Part shown: positions 8,696-17,086 of the stretch, one piece after another
Layout: every line of letters starts with the position of its first letter
Numbering within the stretch: the first letter of the stretch is position 1
From: Porphyrobacter sp. TH134
Lineage (GTDB): Bacteria; Pseudomonadota; Alphaproteobacteria; Sphingomonadales; Sphingomonadaceae
Assembly (NCBI RefSeq): GCF_002855495.1
Contig: NZ_PKRO01000012.1
Span: 16,746-80,745 of the forward strand
Direction: 5' to 3'
DNA: 64,000 nucleotides
Program-made: the position numbers and the translations under genes
The notes under the pieces: generated by a model
What the model saw: the letters and a program-made list of their open reading frames with translations, nothing else
Told to the model about the DNA's origin: nothing
Database searches by the model: none

Positions 8696-9925
8696 ATGTC
8701 ACGCGAAACGCTGGTCGCAATGACCCGCAATCTGGTTGCCCACGGGGCTGCCGATACGATGGAATATGCTGACGACATCATGCGCGTGCCCGCCAGCGCC
8801 TATACCGATCCAGCGCTGTTCGAGCGGGAAAAGCAGCGCATTTTCCGCCGCCTTCCGCTGATGGTCGCACCCAGCTGCGAATTGCCCCAGCCCGGTGATT
8901 TCAAGGCCATGGACATCTGCGGCGTCCCGCTGCTGCTGTCCCGCCAGAAGGACGGCAGCATGGGCGCCTTCCTCAACATGTGCACCCACCGCGGCAACCC
9001 GCTCGCGGCCGGCTGCGGCAATGCCAGCCGCTTCACCTGCGGCTATCACGGCTGGACCTTCAAGGCGACCGGCGACCTGATCGGCGTGGCCGACGCAGCT
9101 GATTTCGGGCGGATCGACAAGAGCCAGCATTGCCTCACCAAGTTCCCGGTTTACGAGAACGCAGGCCTGATCTGGGTGACGCTTGACCCGCATTCCAAGC
9201 TCAGCATCCCTGATTACCTGTGCGGCTATGACGAGCTGCTCAAGGCCTTCGAATTCGATGGCTGGACGCTATTCGCCTCGAGAGTGCTGGAAGGGCCGAA
9301 CTGGAAGACGGCCTATGACGGCTATCTCGATTTCTACCATCTGCCGGTGTTGCACAAGGACACCTTCGGCGCGGATTTCTATAATCGGGCGAACTACTTT
9401 GCCTTCGGCCCGCACCAGCGCCTGTCGACCCCGTCGCAATTCGCGATCAAAGTGCAGGGGGATGATGACCAGCAGATGGACCTCGCGGCAATGTCAGACG
9501 ATGACCTGCCGCAGGAAGTACTGGTGCAGGGCGTGTGGACGATCTTCCCGCACATCTCCATCGCCAGCTTCTACGGCGGCGGGCAGCGCGGCGCGCTTAT
9601 CAGCCAGCTGTTCCCGGGGCCGGATGTGGGCACCAGCTACACCACCCAGTTCTACGTCATGGAAAACCAGCCCGAAACGCCCGAACAGGTCCAGGCGGCG
9701 CACGATCAGTTCAATTTTCTTGAGATCGTGGTGCGGGACGAAGATTACGCCACCGGAAAGCGCCAGCATCAGGCGCTGCAATCGGGGCTGATGAAAGAGG
9801 TGCTGTTCGGCCGCAATGAACGCGGCGGACAGGTCTTCCACAGCTGGGCCGAGCGGCTGACGCAGGCCAGCGACGAGGAGCTGGTGGCGATCTTCGCTCA
9901 GGAACAGCGGCAGGCGGCGGAGTAG
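8696..9925 (+). CDS. Rieske non-haem iron oxygenase, alpha (large) subunit
   Basis: A 409-residue protein. ATG 8696 follows GGGAGAAACGCC; an in-frame extension to 8576 runs through the tandem repeat and is unlikely to be coding. The Rieske [2Fe-2S] ligands are Cys96-x-His98 (MCTHRG) and Cys115-x2-His118 (CGYHGW). The mononuclear iron site is Asp212-x2-His215-x4-His220 (LDFYHLPVLH), with Asp212 as the bridging residue. These enzymes hydroxylate or demethylate aromatic or alicyclic substrates in the cytosol, using electrons from a ferredoxin or reductase. No beta subunit, ferredoxin or reductase gene is nearby, so it may be an alpha-only type that borrows electron carriers. An intrinsic terminator follows at 9949. 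Confidence 0.92.
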   Translation: MSRETLVAMTRNLVAHGAADTMEYADDIMRVPASAYTDPALFEREKQRIFRRLPLMVAPSCELPQPGDFKAMDICGVPLLLSRQKDGSMGAFLNMCTHRGNPLAAGCGNASRFTCGYHGWTFKATGDLIGVADAADFGRIDKSQHCLTKFPVYENAGLIWVTLDPHSKLSIPDYLCGYDELLKAFEFDGWTLFASRVLEGPNWKTAYDGYLDFYHLPVLHKDTFGADFYNRANYFAFGPHQRLSTPSQFAIKVQGDDDQQMDLAAMSDDDLPQEVLVQGVWTIFPHISIASFYGGGQRGALISQLFPGPDVGTSYTTQFYVMENQPETPEQVQAAHDQFNFLEIVVRDEDYATGKRQHQALQSGLMKEVLFGRNERGGQVFHSWAERLTQASDEELVAIFAQEQRQAAE

Positions 9926-9948
9926 CTTTGCCCGCCAGCATGTCATGA

Positions 9949-9980
9949 AAAAGGCCCGGAGCGCAAAGCCCGGGCCTTTT
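9949..9980. terminator. Intrinsic terminator, probably bidirectional
   Basis: AAAAGGCCCGG (9949 onward) pairs with CCGGGCCTTTT (ending 9980) across a short AGCGCAAAG-type loop. The A-run on one side and T-run on the other allow termination in both directions, serving the Rieske gene and the convergent NmrA-like gene. Confidence 0.85.
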
Positions 9981-9990
9981 ATCGTGTATC

Positions 9991-10093
9991 GTCATTGCGA
10001 GGAGCCGCAGGCGACGCGGCAATCCATGGACAAACCACACAGCTAGGCGCGAAGTTCGGCCATGGATTGCTTCGCCTGCGGCTCGCAATGACG
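9991..10093. repeat. Intergenic inverted-repeat element (gtcattgcgag family)
   Basis: GTCATTGCGAGGAGCCGCAG...CAATCCATGG on the left is the inverted complement of CCATGGATTGCTTCGCCTGC...CGCAATGAC on the right. A diverged second copy is at 15055-15151. Such ~100-bp hairpin elements between convergent genes are common in sphingomonad genomes and resemble non-autonomous mobile palindromes. Confidence 0.7.
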
Positions 10094-10100
10094 AAATAAG

Positions 10101-11048
10101 TTACCCGAACGCCGGGCGGTAGTTCGTCTCGCCCCAATCCTGCCGCTTGGTCCATGCGCCCAGCGGCTCAAGCTTGCCTTCCAGTTCGGGGAAGCGTTCG
10201 TAGACATGATCCATGTCGACCGCGAAAGGCTTGGTCGGGGCGTCGTTGTTGTATTCGTAGAACGCCTGAATCCCCTTGGCGAAATCGGCCCGCAATTCGG
10301 GCGGCATGGTGTCGCCCGCCGCTTCGACCAGATAGCGGCCGAACTCTTCCGGGGTGCAGGGATCGTATGTGATCTCCTTGCCCAGCGCTTCGGAAAGGCA
10401 CTGCGTCACCTGCTTGCCGACCAGCCGCTCAGGGCCACCGATGTTCAGCCACGCGCCTTCCATGTCGGGCCGTTCAAGGCTTGCCAGCATGAAGCGGGCG
10501 ACGTCATCAAGGCTGATCCAGTTGGCTTCAAGGTTGGGGTTGTGCGGGTACACATAGCGCCCCTCATTGACGATGAAGGGCCGCGCCCAATTGGTCAGCA
10601 GATTGTCCATGAACAGCACGCTGCCAAACACTGTCCCCGGCGCGCCGCTGCGCCACAGCGCGTTGATGCCCTTGGTATTCTCGCCATAGGTGAAGGGATC
10701 GCCCGGCTTGTCCGGAATCCAGCTTGATGTGTTCCAGACGACCCGCTTCACACCGATATGTGCGGCGGCCTTGCCGACCTCGCCGATCAGGTAGGCGCGG
10801 TCCGCCCGGGCTTGCAGCGGGTGGGTGTAGAAGATGTAGTCGCTTCCCTCGAGCGCCTCTACGAAGGTCGAGGTGTCGTAGAGGTCCATGGGGCGCACTT
10901 CGACCCGCTCGACGCCTTCGACCGGCGCACCCTCCAGCGCATCGGCGCGGCGCGAGATCGCGCGCACATCATACCCTGCAGCCAGCGCCTGGCGCACCTG
11001 CGCAAGGCCCTGCCGCCCGCTCGCGCCGATCACTGTGATGAGTGCCAT
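10101..11048 (-). CDS. NmrA-like NAD(P)-binding protein
   Basis: A 315-residue protein from ATG 11048, preceded by GAGGGAGAG. The N-terminus has the Rossmann motif VIGASGRQG (6-14) of the atypical SDR/NmrA group, followed by RAISRRADALEGA, where Arg residues favour NADPH. No Tyr-x3-Lys catalytic pair stands out. NmrA-like members act either as redox sensors or as isoflavone-reductase-type enzymes. Convergent with the Rieske gene and divergent from the MDR gene at 11195, so a promoter pair lies in 11049-11194. Reductase versus sensor cannot be decided here. Confidence 0.8.
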   Translation of the reverse strand: MALITVIGASGRQGLAQVRQALAAGYDVRAISRRADALEGAPVEGVERVEVRPMDLYDTSTFVEALEGSDYIFYTHPLQARADRAYLIGEVGKAAAHIGVKRVVWNTSSWIPDKPGDPFTYGENTKGINALWRSGAPGTVFGSVLFMDNLLTNWARPFIVNEGRYVYPHNPNLEANWISLDDVARFMLASLERPDMEGAWLNIGGPERLVGKQVTQCLSEALGKEITYDPCTPEEFGRYLVEAAGDTMPPELRADFAKGIQAFYEYNNDAPTKPFAVDMDHVYERFPELEGKLEPLGAWTKRQDWGETNYRPAFG

Positions 11049-11194
11049 CGGTAACTCTCCCTCTTCCCATTTGTGGGCCGAGACTAGGAAGCCCCCATCC
11101 CCCACGCACCGCGCCAAAGTGATAGCCCGGCTCTGGCAGGCCCTAGCGAAATGGCGGGGTTGCCGTCGCGGCGTGCGGGCCGGAATGTGGCCGC

Positions 11195-12196
11195 ATGAGG
11201 AACCGTTTCTGGCGCATCGCACGCCGCCCCGAAGGCACCGATTTCGCCCGCGCGCTGGAGCTGGAGGAAGCCTCGCTTGGCCCTCTGGCGATGGGCGAAA
11301 TCCGCATCCGCAATTCGCACCTGTCGATGGACGCCGGCACCCGGATGTGGCTGACCGACCGCGAGGACGGGTATCAGCCGCCGCTCCCGCTCGGCATCCC
11401 GATGTCGGGGCTGGTGCTGGGCGAGGTGCTGGAAAGCCGCGCCGATGGCTTCGCGCCCGGCGATCTGGTGCGCGCCTTCGGGCAGTGGGCCGATATCAGC
11501 ACGGTTGATGCAGTGATGTCCGGCGCGATTGTGCTCGATCCGACCGTCGCGGACCGGCGCGCGTGGTTCGGCCCGCTGGGGATGAACGGCTGGACCGCAC
11601 TATGGGGCGTAGAGCAGACTGGCGCGGCGAGGCCCGGTGAACGGGTGCTGGTCTCCGCCGCTGCGGGCGCGACGGGAATTCTCGCGGTGCAGATCGCCAA
11701 GCTGCTCGGCTGCGAGGCGTGGGGCATCGCGGGCGGCGCTGCGAAGTGCGCTTACCTGACCGACGAATTGGGGATCGCCGGGACGGTCGATTACAAGGCG
11801 GCGGATGTGGGCGGGCAGCTCGACGCGGCTGGCGGTTTCGACATCTATTTCGACAATGTCGGCGGAGCGCTGCTCGATCAGGTGCTGACCCGCATGAACC
11901 ATTATGGCCGCATTGCGGTGTGCGGCTTGCTCGCCGACTACACGGGTGGCGGCCGCACTTCTCCGCGCGAATTCGATCAGGTGTTGATGCGGCGCCTGCG
12001 GATCGAGGGGTTCTTCTCGCCCGATTTCATGCACGAAGGCCCCGCCCTCACCCGCCGCCTGCGCGAATGGACCGAGGCGGGAGAACTCGTGATGCCCTAT
12101 GACGTGACGCAGGGGCTGGACAACACCCTTACCGCCTATGCCAAGCTGTTCACCGGCGGCAATATCGGCAAGGTGATCGTGGAGCTGGACACATGA
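11195..12196 (+). CDS. NADP-dependent MDR oxidoreductase (CurA/prostaglandin-reductase type)
   Basis: A 333-residue zinc-free medium-chain reductase. It has the N-terminal GroES-like part with PLGIPMSGLVLGEVLESRAD, then the nucleotide-binding VSAAAGATGILAVQIAKLLG and the family mark DIYFDNVGGALLDQVL. It lacks the zinc cysteines of alcohol dehydrogenases. Members reduce the double bond of alpha,beta-unsaturated ketones or aldehydes with NADPH. Related genes are at 19434 and 22918, so the region has three paralogues. It overlaps the SnoaL-like gene by 4 bp (ATGA), indicating an operon. Confidence 0.88.
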   Translation: MRNRFWRIARRPEGTDFARALELEEASLGPLAMGEIRIRNSHLSMDAGTRMWLTDREDGYQPPLPLGIPMSGLVLGEVLESRADGFAPGDLVRAFGQWADISTVDAVMSGAIVLDPTVADRRAWFGPLGMNGWTALWGVEQTGAARPGERVLVSAAAGATGILAVQIAKLLGCEAWGIAGGAAKCAYLTDELGIAGTVDYKAADVGGQLDAAGGFDIYFDNVGGALLDQVLTRMNHYGRIAVCGLLADYTGGGRTSPREFDQVLMRRLRIEGFFSPDFMHEGPALTRRLREWTEAGELVMPYDVTQGLDNTLTAYAKLFTGGNIGKVIVELDT

Positions 12197-12732
12197 CCGG
12201 AACCCTCGACAACCGCGAAGCCATCCGCGACATTCTCGCCGCCTATGCCCATGCGATTGATCGGCGGCGCTGGGGGATGATGGAGCATCTGTTCCATGCG
12301 GACGCGATCTTCCGCTTCGGCACCATCGAGGGGGATTGGCGCGGGTTCGTGGATCAGGCACGCGCGGTGATCGACCCGTGCCTTGCGACCCAGCACCAGC
12401 TTGGCCAGACGATCTTCGGCTTCGATGGCGATACCATCTGCCACACCGAGACTTACATGACCGCGATGCACACCGTCCCGCCGGGCTATCCGCTGGCGGC
12501 GGTGTTTCCAGACAAGGGCGTGATCTATTCCGCGATCGTGGCGGGCCGCTATGTCGACCGGTTCGAGAAGCGGGGCGGTGAGTGGCGCATCGCCCAGCGC
12601 ACCGGCCTGTATGACTGGCGCGAGTTCCGGGTGGTGGAAGGCGTAGACCTCTCCGACACGCCCGAAGGCGCGGCGGGATACCATGACGAGCGCGATCCTT
12701 CGACGGCGGCGGTGAGGCGGTGGTTGGGGTAG
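12193..12732 (+). CDS. SnoaL/NTF2-like protein
   Basis: A 179-residue protein of the SnoaL-like (NTF2-fold) group. It has the N-terminal helix NREAIRDILAAYAHAIDRR followed by W-x2-M-x3-F, and a late W-R-I (GGEWRIAQRTG), the usual order in this fold. Members include dehydratases, isomerases and small hydroxylase partners that act on polyketide, steroid or aromatic substrates. It is co-translated with the MDR reductase through an ATGA overlap. It has over 30 residues after the fold compared with minimal members. The exact reaction is unknown. Confidence 0.75.
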   Translation: MTGTLDNREAIRDILAAYAHAIDRRRWGMMEHLFHADAIFRFGTIEGDWRGFVDQARAVIDPCLATQHQLGQTIFGFDGDTICHTETYMTAMHTVPPGYPLAAVFPDKGVIYSAIVAGRYVDRFEKRGGEWRIAQRTGLYDWREFRVVEGVDLSDTPEGAAGYHDERDPSTAAVRRWLG

Positions 12733-12752
12733 GGGCTCTTTCCCATTCTTCT

Positions 12753-12840
12753 TCACCCTGAACTTGTTTCAGGGACCATCTCTCCACCCGCACCAGCCTC
12801 GCCTGCGGAGAAATGGATGCTGAAACAAGTTCAGCATGAC
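12753..12840. repeat. Intergenic inverted repeat (aacttgtttcag family)
   Basis: CACCCTGAACTTGTTTCAGG and, about 60 bp on, TGCTGAAACAAGTTCAGCAT form inverted arms around GGAGAAATGGA. A close relative with the arms exchanged lies at 20466-20555, which shows it is a dispersed element. It sits between the SnoaL-like gene and the convergent thioesterase gene. Confidence 0.75.
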
Positions 12841-12855
12841 TGCAGTAGAGAGATG

Positions 12856-13275
12856 TCACCGCCGGATCGTAAACACCCCGCTCATCGTCGCGATCTGCTC
12901 ATTGCCGCGCCACACGCCGCCTGAGGTATAGGCCGTGCGCCCGCCCAGCCGGTCGATCCGCACCCGCGCCTCCAGCCAATCGCCTAGCTTCGCGCCGACG
13001 AGGTAGTTGACCGTCAGCGTCACCGTCGAGGGCGCCAGCCGCGGGCGCTCGGCATCGTAGACCGCGTGGCTCAGCGTCACATCGGCGAAGGTCGAAATCA
13101 CCCCGCCATGCGCGGCGTCCTGGTAGTTGATGTGGTGCGGCATGATCTTGAGGCCCACCACTCGAGGCGTTTTTGGCCGTACGCCCTCCCAAGCAGGCCC
13201 GAGATAGTACGGCCCGCCATGGTCGAGAAAGCCGGGGGTGAAACCGGCCGGTGCAAAGCCCGAAGGAATGTCCAT
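12856..13275 (-). CDS. PaaI-type hotdog thioesterase
   Basis: A 139-residue hotdog-fold protein. The signature HHINYQDAAHGGVISTFADVTLS-type segment holds an H-G-G followed by an Asp (ADVT) that serves as the catalytic acid in PaaI/YigI-like acyl-CoA thioesterases. Length is normal (130-150). It probably releases free acid from an acyl- or aryl-CoA in the cytosol. It is divergent from the acyl-CoA ligase gene at 13361, so CoA loading and release are encoded back to back. This fits a CoA-dependent degradation pathway. Confidence 0.85.
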   Translation of the reverse strand: MDIPSGFAPAGFTPGFLDHGGPYYLGPAWEGVRPKTPRVVGLKIMPHHINYQDAAHGGVISTFADVTLSHAVYDAERPRLAPSTVTLTVNYLVGAKLGDWLEARVRIDRLGGRTAYTSGGVWRGNEQIATMSGVFTIRR

Positions 13276-13360
13276 CCCCTCACCCTAACGCCGCCTGTGC
13301 TTCGCGCCGCTATGAATTGTGCCAATGACAGGCGCAGCGCCAGGGCCTATCCTTGGCCGC

Positions 13361-14953
13361 ATGGGAGAGAGCACAACATCGGCAGCGGAGTCCTTTTGCG
13401 ACGTCGTGCAGGATCACGCGCGCCTTCAGGGGGACGTTATCGCCTTCACCTACGCGGGCGAGGAGATCAGCTTCGCCGAACTCGATGAAGGCGCCAACCG
13501 GGTTGCAAACGGCCTTGCCGCACTGGGCGTCAAGCCGGGTGAGCGCGTGGCTTTCCTCGGCAAGAACCATCCACTCTATTTCGAGGCGTTTCTGGGCGCG
13601 AACCGGATGGGCGCGGTGATGACCCCGGTGAACTGGCGCCTCGCCGCGCCGGAAGTCGCCTATATCCTCGACAATTGTCAGGCCCGTGTGGTGTTCATCG
13701 GCGAAGGTTTTGCCGAGGTGCTTGCCGGCATCCGTGCGGACTGCCCGCATGTCGAACAGGTGATCGGCATCGACGCCCCCGACTATCCCGGTACCGATTA
13801 CCGCATCTGGCGCGATGGTTTTTCCGCCACGCCGCCCGCCCACCGCGTAGCCGCCGAAGACGATGCGCTGCAACTCTACACCTCGGGCACCACCGGCAAG
13901 CCCAAGGGCGCTGTCATCACGCATGGCTCCCTGCTGTCCAGCCGCGATGCCACCGCAGCGGGCGAGGATATGCGCAGCTGGCAAGAACCGATCCCGGGCG
14001 ATGTCACGCTGCTCGCCATGCCGTGCTTCCACATCTCGGGCACCGGCACCGGCATCGGCACGATGGTGGCGGGCACCAATTCCATCGTCCTGCCAGAATA
14101 TGATCCGACCAAGGCATTGGACCTGATCGCCAATTTCAACATCTCGAAAATCTTCCTCGTCCCCGCCGCGATCCAGATTCTGCTCAATCACCCGCGCGTG
14201 GCCGAAACCGATTTCAGCCGGCTGAAATACATCACCTACGGCGCTTCACCGATCCCGCTCGAACTGATGCGGGAAGCGATGCGGGTGATCGGCTGCGGGT
14301 TCGTGCAGATGTATGGGATGACCGAGACCAGCGGCACGATCATCGCGCTCGATCCCGAGGATCACGTGCCCGAAGGCTCGGTGCTGATGCGCTCTGTCGG
14401 CAAGCCGCTGGCGGGCGTGGAGATCAAGGTGATCGACGAGGCGGGCAACCCTGTCCCCGCAGGCACCGTGGGCGAGATCGCGACGCGCTCGAACAAGAAC
14501 ATGCGCGGGTATTGGAACAACCCCGATGCCACCGCCGCCACCATCGATGCCGAAGGCTGGCTGCGCACCGGGGATGCGGGATACCTCGACGAGGATGGAT
14601 ACCTCTATATCCACGACCGGGTGAAGGACATGATCATCTCCGGCGGCGAGAACGTCTACCCCGCCGAGGTCGAGAACGCGCTCTATTCGCACCCGGCGGT
14701 CGCGGACGTGGCGGTGATCGGCGTGCCGGACGCCAAGTGGGGCGAAGCGGTGAAGGCCTGCGTGGTGGTGAAACCCGGCGAACATCTGACCGAGGCGGAA
14801 CTGATCGCCCACGCCCGCACGCTGATTGCGGGCTACAAGTGCCCCAAGACGGTCGATTTCATCCCCGCGTTGCCGCGCAACCCAAGCGGCAAGATCCTGC
14901 GCCGCGAACTGCGCGCGCCCTACTGGGAGGGGAAAGACCGGGCGGTGAATTGA
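13361..14953 (+). CDS. Acyl-CoA synthetase (AMP-forming, class I adenylate-forming)
   Basis: A 530-residue protein from ATG 13361; in-frame GTG 13319 and ATG 13325 are alternatives and none has a strong Shine-Dalgarno. The P-loop YTSGTTGKPKG is at 173-183, then QMYGMTETSG, the hinge TGDAGYLDEDGYLYIHDRVK, SGGENVYPAEVE, and the C-terminal lysine motif PRNPSGKILRREL. It activates a carboxylic acid to acyl-AMP and then acyl-CoA. The family covers fatty, aryl and cyclic acids; the binding-pocket residues do not let me name the acid. Divergent from the thioesterase gene. Confidence 0.92.
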   Translation: MGESTTSAAESFCDVVQDHARLQGDVIAFTYAGEEISFAELDEGANRVANGLAALGVKPGERVAFLGKNHPLYFEAFLGANRMGAVMTPVNWRLAAPEVAYILDNCQARVVFIGEGFAEVLAGIRADCPHVEQVIGIDAPDYPGTDYRIWRDGFSATPPAHRVAAEDDALQLYTSGTTGKPKGAVITHGSLLSSRDATAAGEDMRSWQEPIPGDVTLLAMPCFHISGTGTGIGTMVAGTNSIVLPEYDPTKALDLIANFNISKIFLVPAAIQILLNHPRVAETDFSRLKYITYGASPIPLELMREAMRVIGCGFVQMYGMTETSGTIIALDPEDHVPEGSVLMRSVGKPLAGVEIKVIDEAGNPVPAGTVGEIATRSNKNMRGYWNNPDATAATIDAEGWLRTGDAGYLDEDGYLYIHDRVKDMIISGGENVYPAEVENALYSHPAVADVAVIGVPDAKWGEAVKACVVVKPGEHLTEAELIAHARTLIAGYKCPKTVDFIPALPRNPSGKILRRELRAPYWEGKDRAVN

Positions 14954-15054
14954 GGTGCTGCCGGTCAGGCGACTGGCCTCCAAGGTCAATGATCCAGAGG
15001 CGGCGAAAGGCTGGAATGGCGGCGATGTGGTGCGGGAGTTTGGTTAGCTCCGGC

Positions 15055-15151
15055 TCGTCATGGCGAGCTTAGCGAAGCAATCCATGGCCGGATCATGCAA
15101 TTGCAATCAGCGGTTCATGGAGTGCCGCGGCCTTCGGCCTCGCAATGACGA
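15055..15151. repeat. Intergenic inverted repeat (tcgtcatggcgag family)
   Basis: CTCGTCATGGCGAGCTTAGC with AGCAATCCATGG on the left is matched by TTCATGGAGTGCCGCGGCC and CTCGCAATGACGAAAG on the right as an imperfect inverted pair. It is a diverged copy of the element at 9991-10093. It lies between the ligase gene and the convergent AhpD-like gene. Confidence 0.6.
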
Positions 15152-15159
15152 AAGAAAAT

Positions 15160-15543
15160 TCAACGCCCCGCCAACCCCGCCAACCCCACCAACTCCGCGC
15201 GGCATTCTGCATCCGCCAGCGCTGTCACCACCGAGAACGCGACAAACCCCGGCTCGCCCAGATGCGCGACCATTGCGGCGGCTTCGGCGTCGGTGATCGC
15301 GGTATGCTCGAACGGCATCCGCCGCGCATAGGCGATCGCCGCGCGGTTTCCGGCGTCGAGCGCGCTTTCGTCGATCGGCGCACTGTCGATGCCATGCACC
15401 TGCGCCACCGCCTGCCGGACCAGCGCCACCAGCGCGGGGTCGAGCGCGCCTTCAGCCTTGGCACGGAAATCGGCGTAGTGGGCAGCCAGCACCGGATCGC
15501 CCGCCAGAGCGGCGCAGACGGCGGTCCCCCCTGCCGGGGTCAT
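15160..15543 (-). CDS. Small AhpD-fold-like protein without the CxxC motif
   Basis: A 127-residue, all-helical, alanine-rich protein that reads like a carboxymuconolactone decarboxylase/AhpD-type helical core (ALVALVRQAVAQVHGID, then NRAAIAYARRM and TALADAE). It has no Cys-x2-Cys pair. Its ATG overlaps the stop of the CxxC-bearing gene at 15540 (ATGA), so the two are made together and may form a heteromeric AhpD-like complex. Function is inferred only from the neighbour and the general pattern. Confidence 0.55.
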   Translation of the reverse strand: MTPAGGTAVCAALAGDPVLAAHYADFRAKAEGALDPALVALVRQAVAQVHGIDSAPIDESALDAGNRAAIAYARRMPFEHTAITDAEAAAMVAHLGEPGFVAFSVVTALADAECRAELVGLAGLAGR

Positions 15544-16073
15544 TCCGCGGCCTCCAGCACGGCAGGCGTGGGCAGCACGGTGCGGTCCATCATCTCCGGC
15601 TCCAGCCCCATCGTGATGAGCGCCTTGGCGAGCGCGAGGAACAACGTCACCCCCAACCCGAGTTCGGCGATCTGCGCCGGGGTCAAGTGCCGCTGCATAG
15701 CCGCCCGCGCATCGCCCGTCAGCAAATCGGGATCGTGGATCAGCGCATCGGTGAACTTCAGCACCGCCTTTTCGGTCTCGGTGAGCTTGTCCGAAGTTTC
15801 GTAAGCATCGGTGATGTCATCCACCACCTCCTCTCGCAGACCCTCGGCCACCGCCTTGTCGAAGCGGACATTGCGGCAGAACCCGCATTCGGTGACGCGC
15901 GCATTGCGCATCCGCGCGACCTCCTTGATCCGCGCTGACAGCACGTCCGAGCCCCAGAACCGGCCATAGAGTGCGAAGAAGCTCTCGGCGATGGCGGGCT
16001 GGTGGGCAAGAACACTGCCGAAATGCACGGGCTCTCCGGCAATCGCGGATGAGACGCGGGGCGTTGTGGACAT
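15540..16073 (-). CDS. Carboxymuconolactone decarboxylase/AhpD family protein
   Basis: A 177-residue protein with Cys63-Gly-Phe-Cys66 (TECGFCRNVR), the redox CxxC of AhpD-type proteins, after KEVARMRNARV. The usual AhpD histidine a few residues after the second Cys is absent (FDKAVAEG follows). Members are peroxidase-linked disulfide reductases or gamma-carboxymuconolactone decarboxylases; the CxxC points to a redox type. It is first of a two-gene unit and divergent from the SDR gene at 16192. Confidence 0.8.
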   Translation of the reverse strand: MSTTPRVSSAIAGEPVHFGSVLAHQPAIAESFFALYGRFWGSDVLSARIKEVARMRNARVTECGFCRNVRFDKAVAEGLREEVVDDITDAYETSDKLTETEKAVLKFTDALIHDPDLLTGDARAAMQRHLTPAQIAELGLGVTLFLALAKALITMGLEPEMMDRTVLPTPAVLEAAE

Positions 16074-16191
16074 GGAACTCTCTCCTCAGGCGGCAGGATA
16101 CCCCAAGGCTGGCGTAACGTCCGCCTCGCCATTTTCGCAGGGGCACGCGCCCCGCGCCGCGCTATCCTGCCTGCCAAAGGAGAAACGGCAC

Positions 16192-16968
16192 ATGAAACTC
16201 GAAGGCAAAATCGCCGCGATCACCGGCGGCACGGCGGGCATGGGGCGCGGGATCGCCGAAGCGTTCCTGGCCGAGGGCGCGAGCGTCGCGCTGTTCGCGC
16301 GCAACGCTGAAAAGGGCGCGAAGGTGCTCGAGGAACTCGGGGCCGGTGATCGGGCGATCTTCATCGCGGGTGATGTGATGGAGCAGGCCGATCTCGAAGG
16401 CTTCATCGACGCGGCCATCAAGCATTTCGGCACGCTCGATATCCTCGTGAACAACGCCGGCGGCGCGGGGGATTTGCAGCCGCTGGTGAACCTGTCGGAT
16501 CACGCCTTTGACGAAGCGATGAAGTGGAATGTCTATTCGACCTTCTGGGCCACCCGCCGCGCGCTGCCGACCATGATTGCGAAGGGCGATGGGCGGGTCA
16601 TCAACATCTCATCGATGGAGGGCAAGCATGGCAAGCCGGTGCTGACCGCCTACTCCGCCGCCAAGCACGCGGTGAACGGCATGACCAAAAGCGTTGCGCG
16701 CGAAGTCGGCGTGAACGGCGTGACGGTCAACGCCATCTGCCCCGGCATCGTTATCACCGACATCATCAAGAACAACGGCCCCGCCACCGCCAAGGCGATG
16801 GGCATGGAATTGGACGAGATGATCGCGATGTTCGCTGCCGATAGCGCGATCAAGCGGCCGAACACGGTCGAGGAAGTCGCCGCCGTGGCAGTGCTCCTCG
16901 CCAGCAAGGCTGGGGCCGGGATTACCGGCCAGCAAATCAGCGTCGACGGGGGAACGGCGCAGTATTGA
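16192..16968 (+). CDS. Short-chain dehydrogenase/reductase
   Basis: A 258-residue classical SDR from ATG 16192 after AAAGGAGAAAC. TGGTAGMG is at residues 11-18, NNAGG at 87-91, and the triad is Ser140/Ser141, Tyr154, Lys158 (YSAAK). The cofactor loop FARNAEK carries an Arg, which favours NADP(H). The C-terminus QISVDGGTAQY is typical. It is divergent from the AhpD-like pair. Likely oxidises or reduces a hydroxy/keto intermediate of the surrounding pathway. Confidence 0.9.
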   Translation: MKLEGKIAAITGGTAGMGRGIAEAFLAEGASVALFARNAEKGAKVLEELGAGDRAIFIAGDVMEQADLEGFIDAAIKHFGTLDILVNNAGGAGDLQPLVNLSDHAFDEAMKWNVYSTFWATRRALPTMIAKGDGRVINISSMEGKHGKPVLTAYSAAKHAVNGMTKSVAREVGVNGVTVNAICPGIVITDIIKNNGPATAKAMGMELDEMIAMFAADSAIKRPNTVEEVAAVAVLLASKAGAGITGQQISVDGGTAQY

Positions 16969-16996
16969 GGCCGCGCGCGAAGATCCGCACGCATCC

Positions 16997-17076
16997 CCCA
17001 TCGTCGCGGGCTTGCCCCAGGGCCGCTTTCGGCAAGTGCCAAGCTGCGAGCGATCCCGGCTTTCGCCGGGATGACG
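16997..17076. repeat. Intergenic hairpin element (ttcgccgggatgac family)
   Basis: ATCCCGGCTTTCGCCGGGAT (17053-17072) is a 20-bp palindrome. It is followed by GACGG and preceded by GGGCCGCTTTCGG, matching the element at 3411-3493. It lies between two convergent SDR genes and could act as a terminator-like stem for both. Confidence 0.65.
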
Positions 17077-17086
17077 GCGTCAGACT

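Noticed and set aside
13319..13360. Upstream starts (GTG 13319, ATG 13325) for the acyl-CoA ligase
   Set aside because: They add only 12-14 residues without family similarity and lack a good ribosome-binding site. ATG 13361 was kept, though the choice is not firm.
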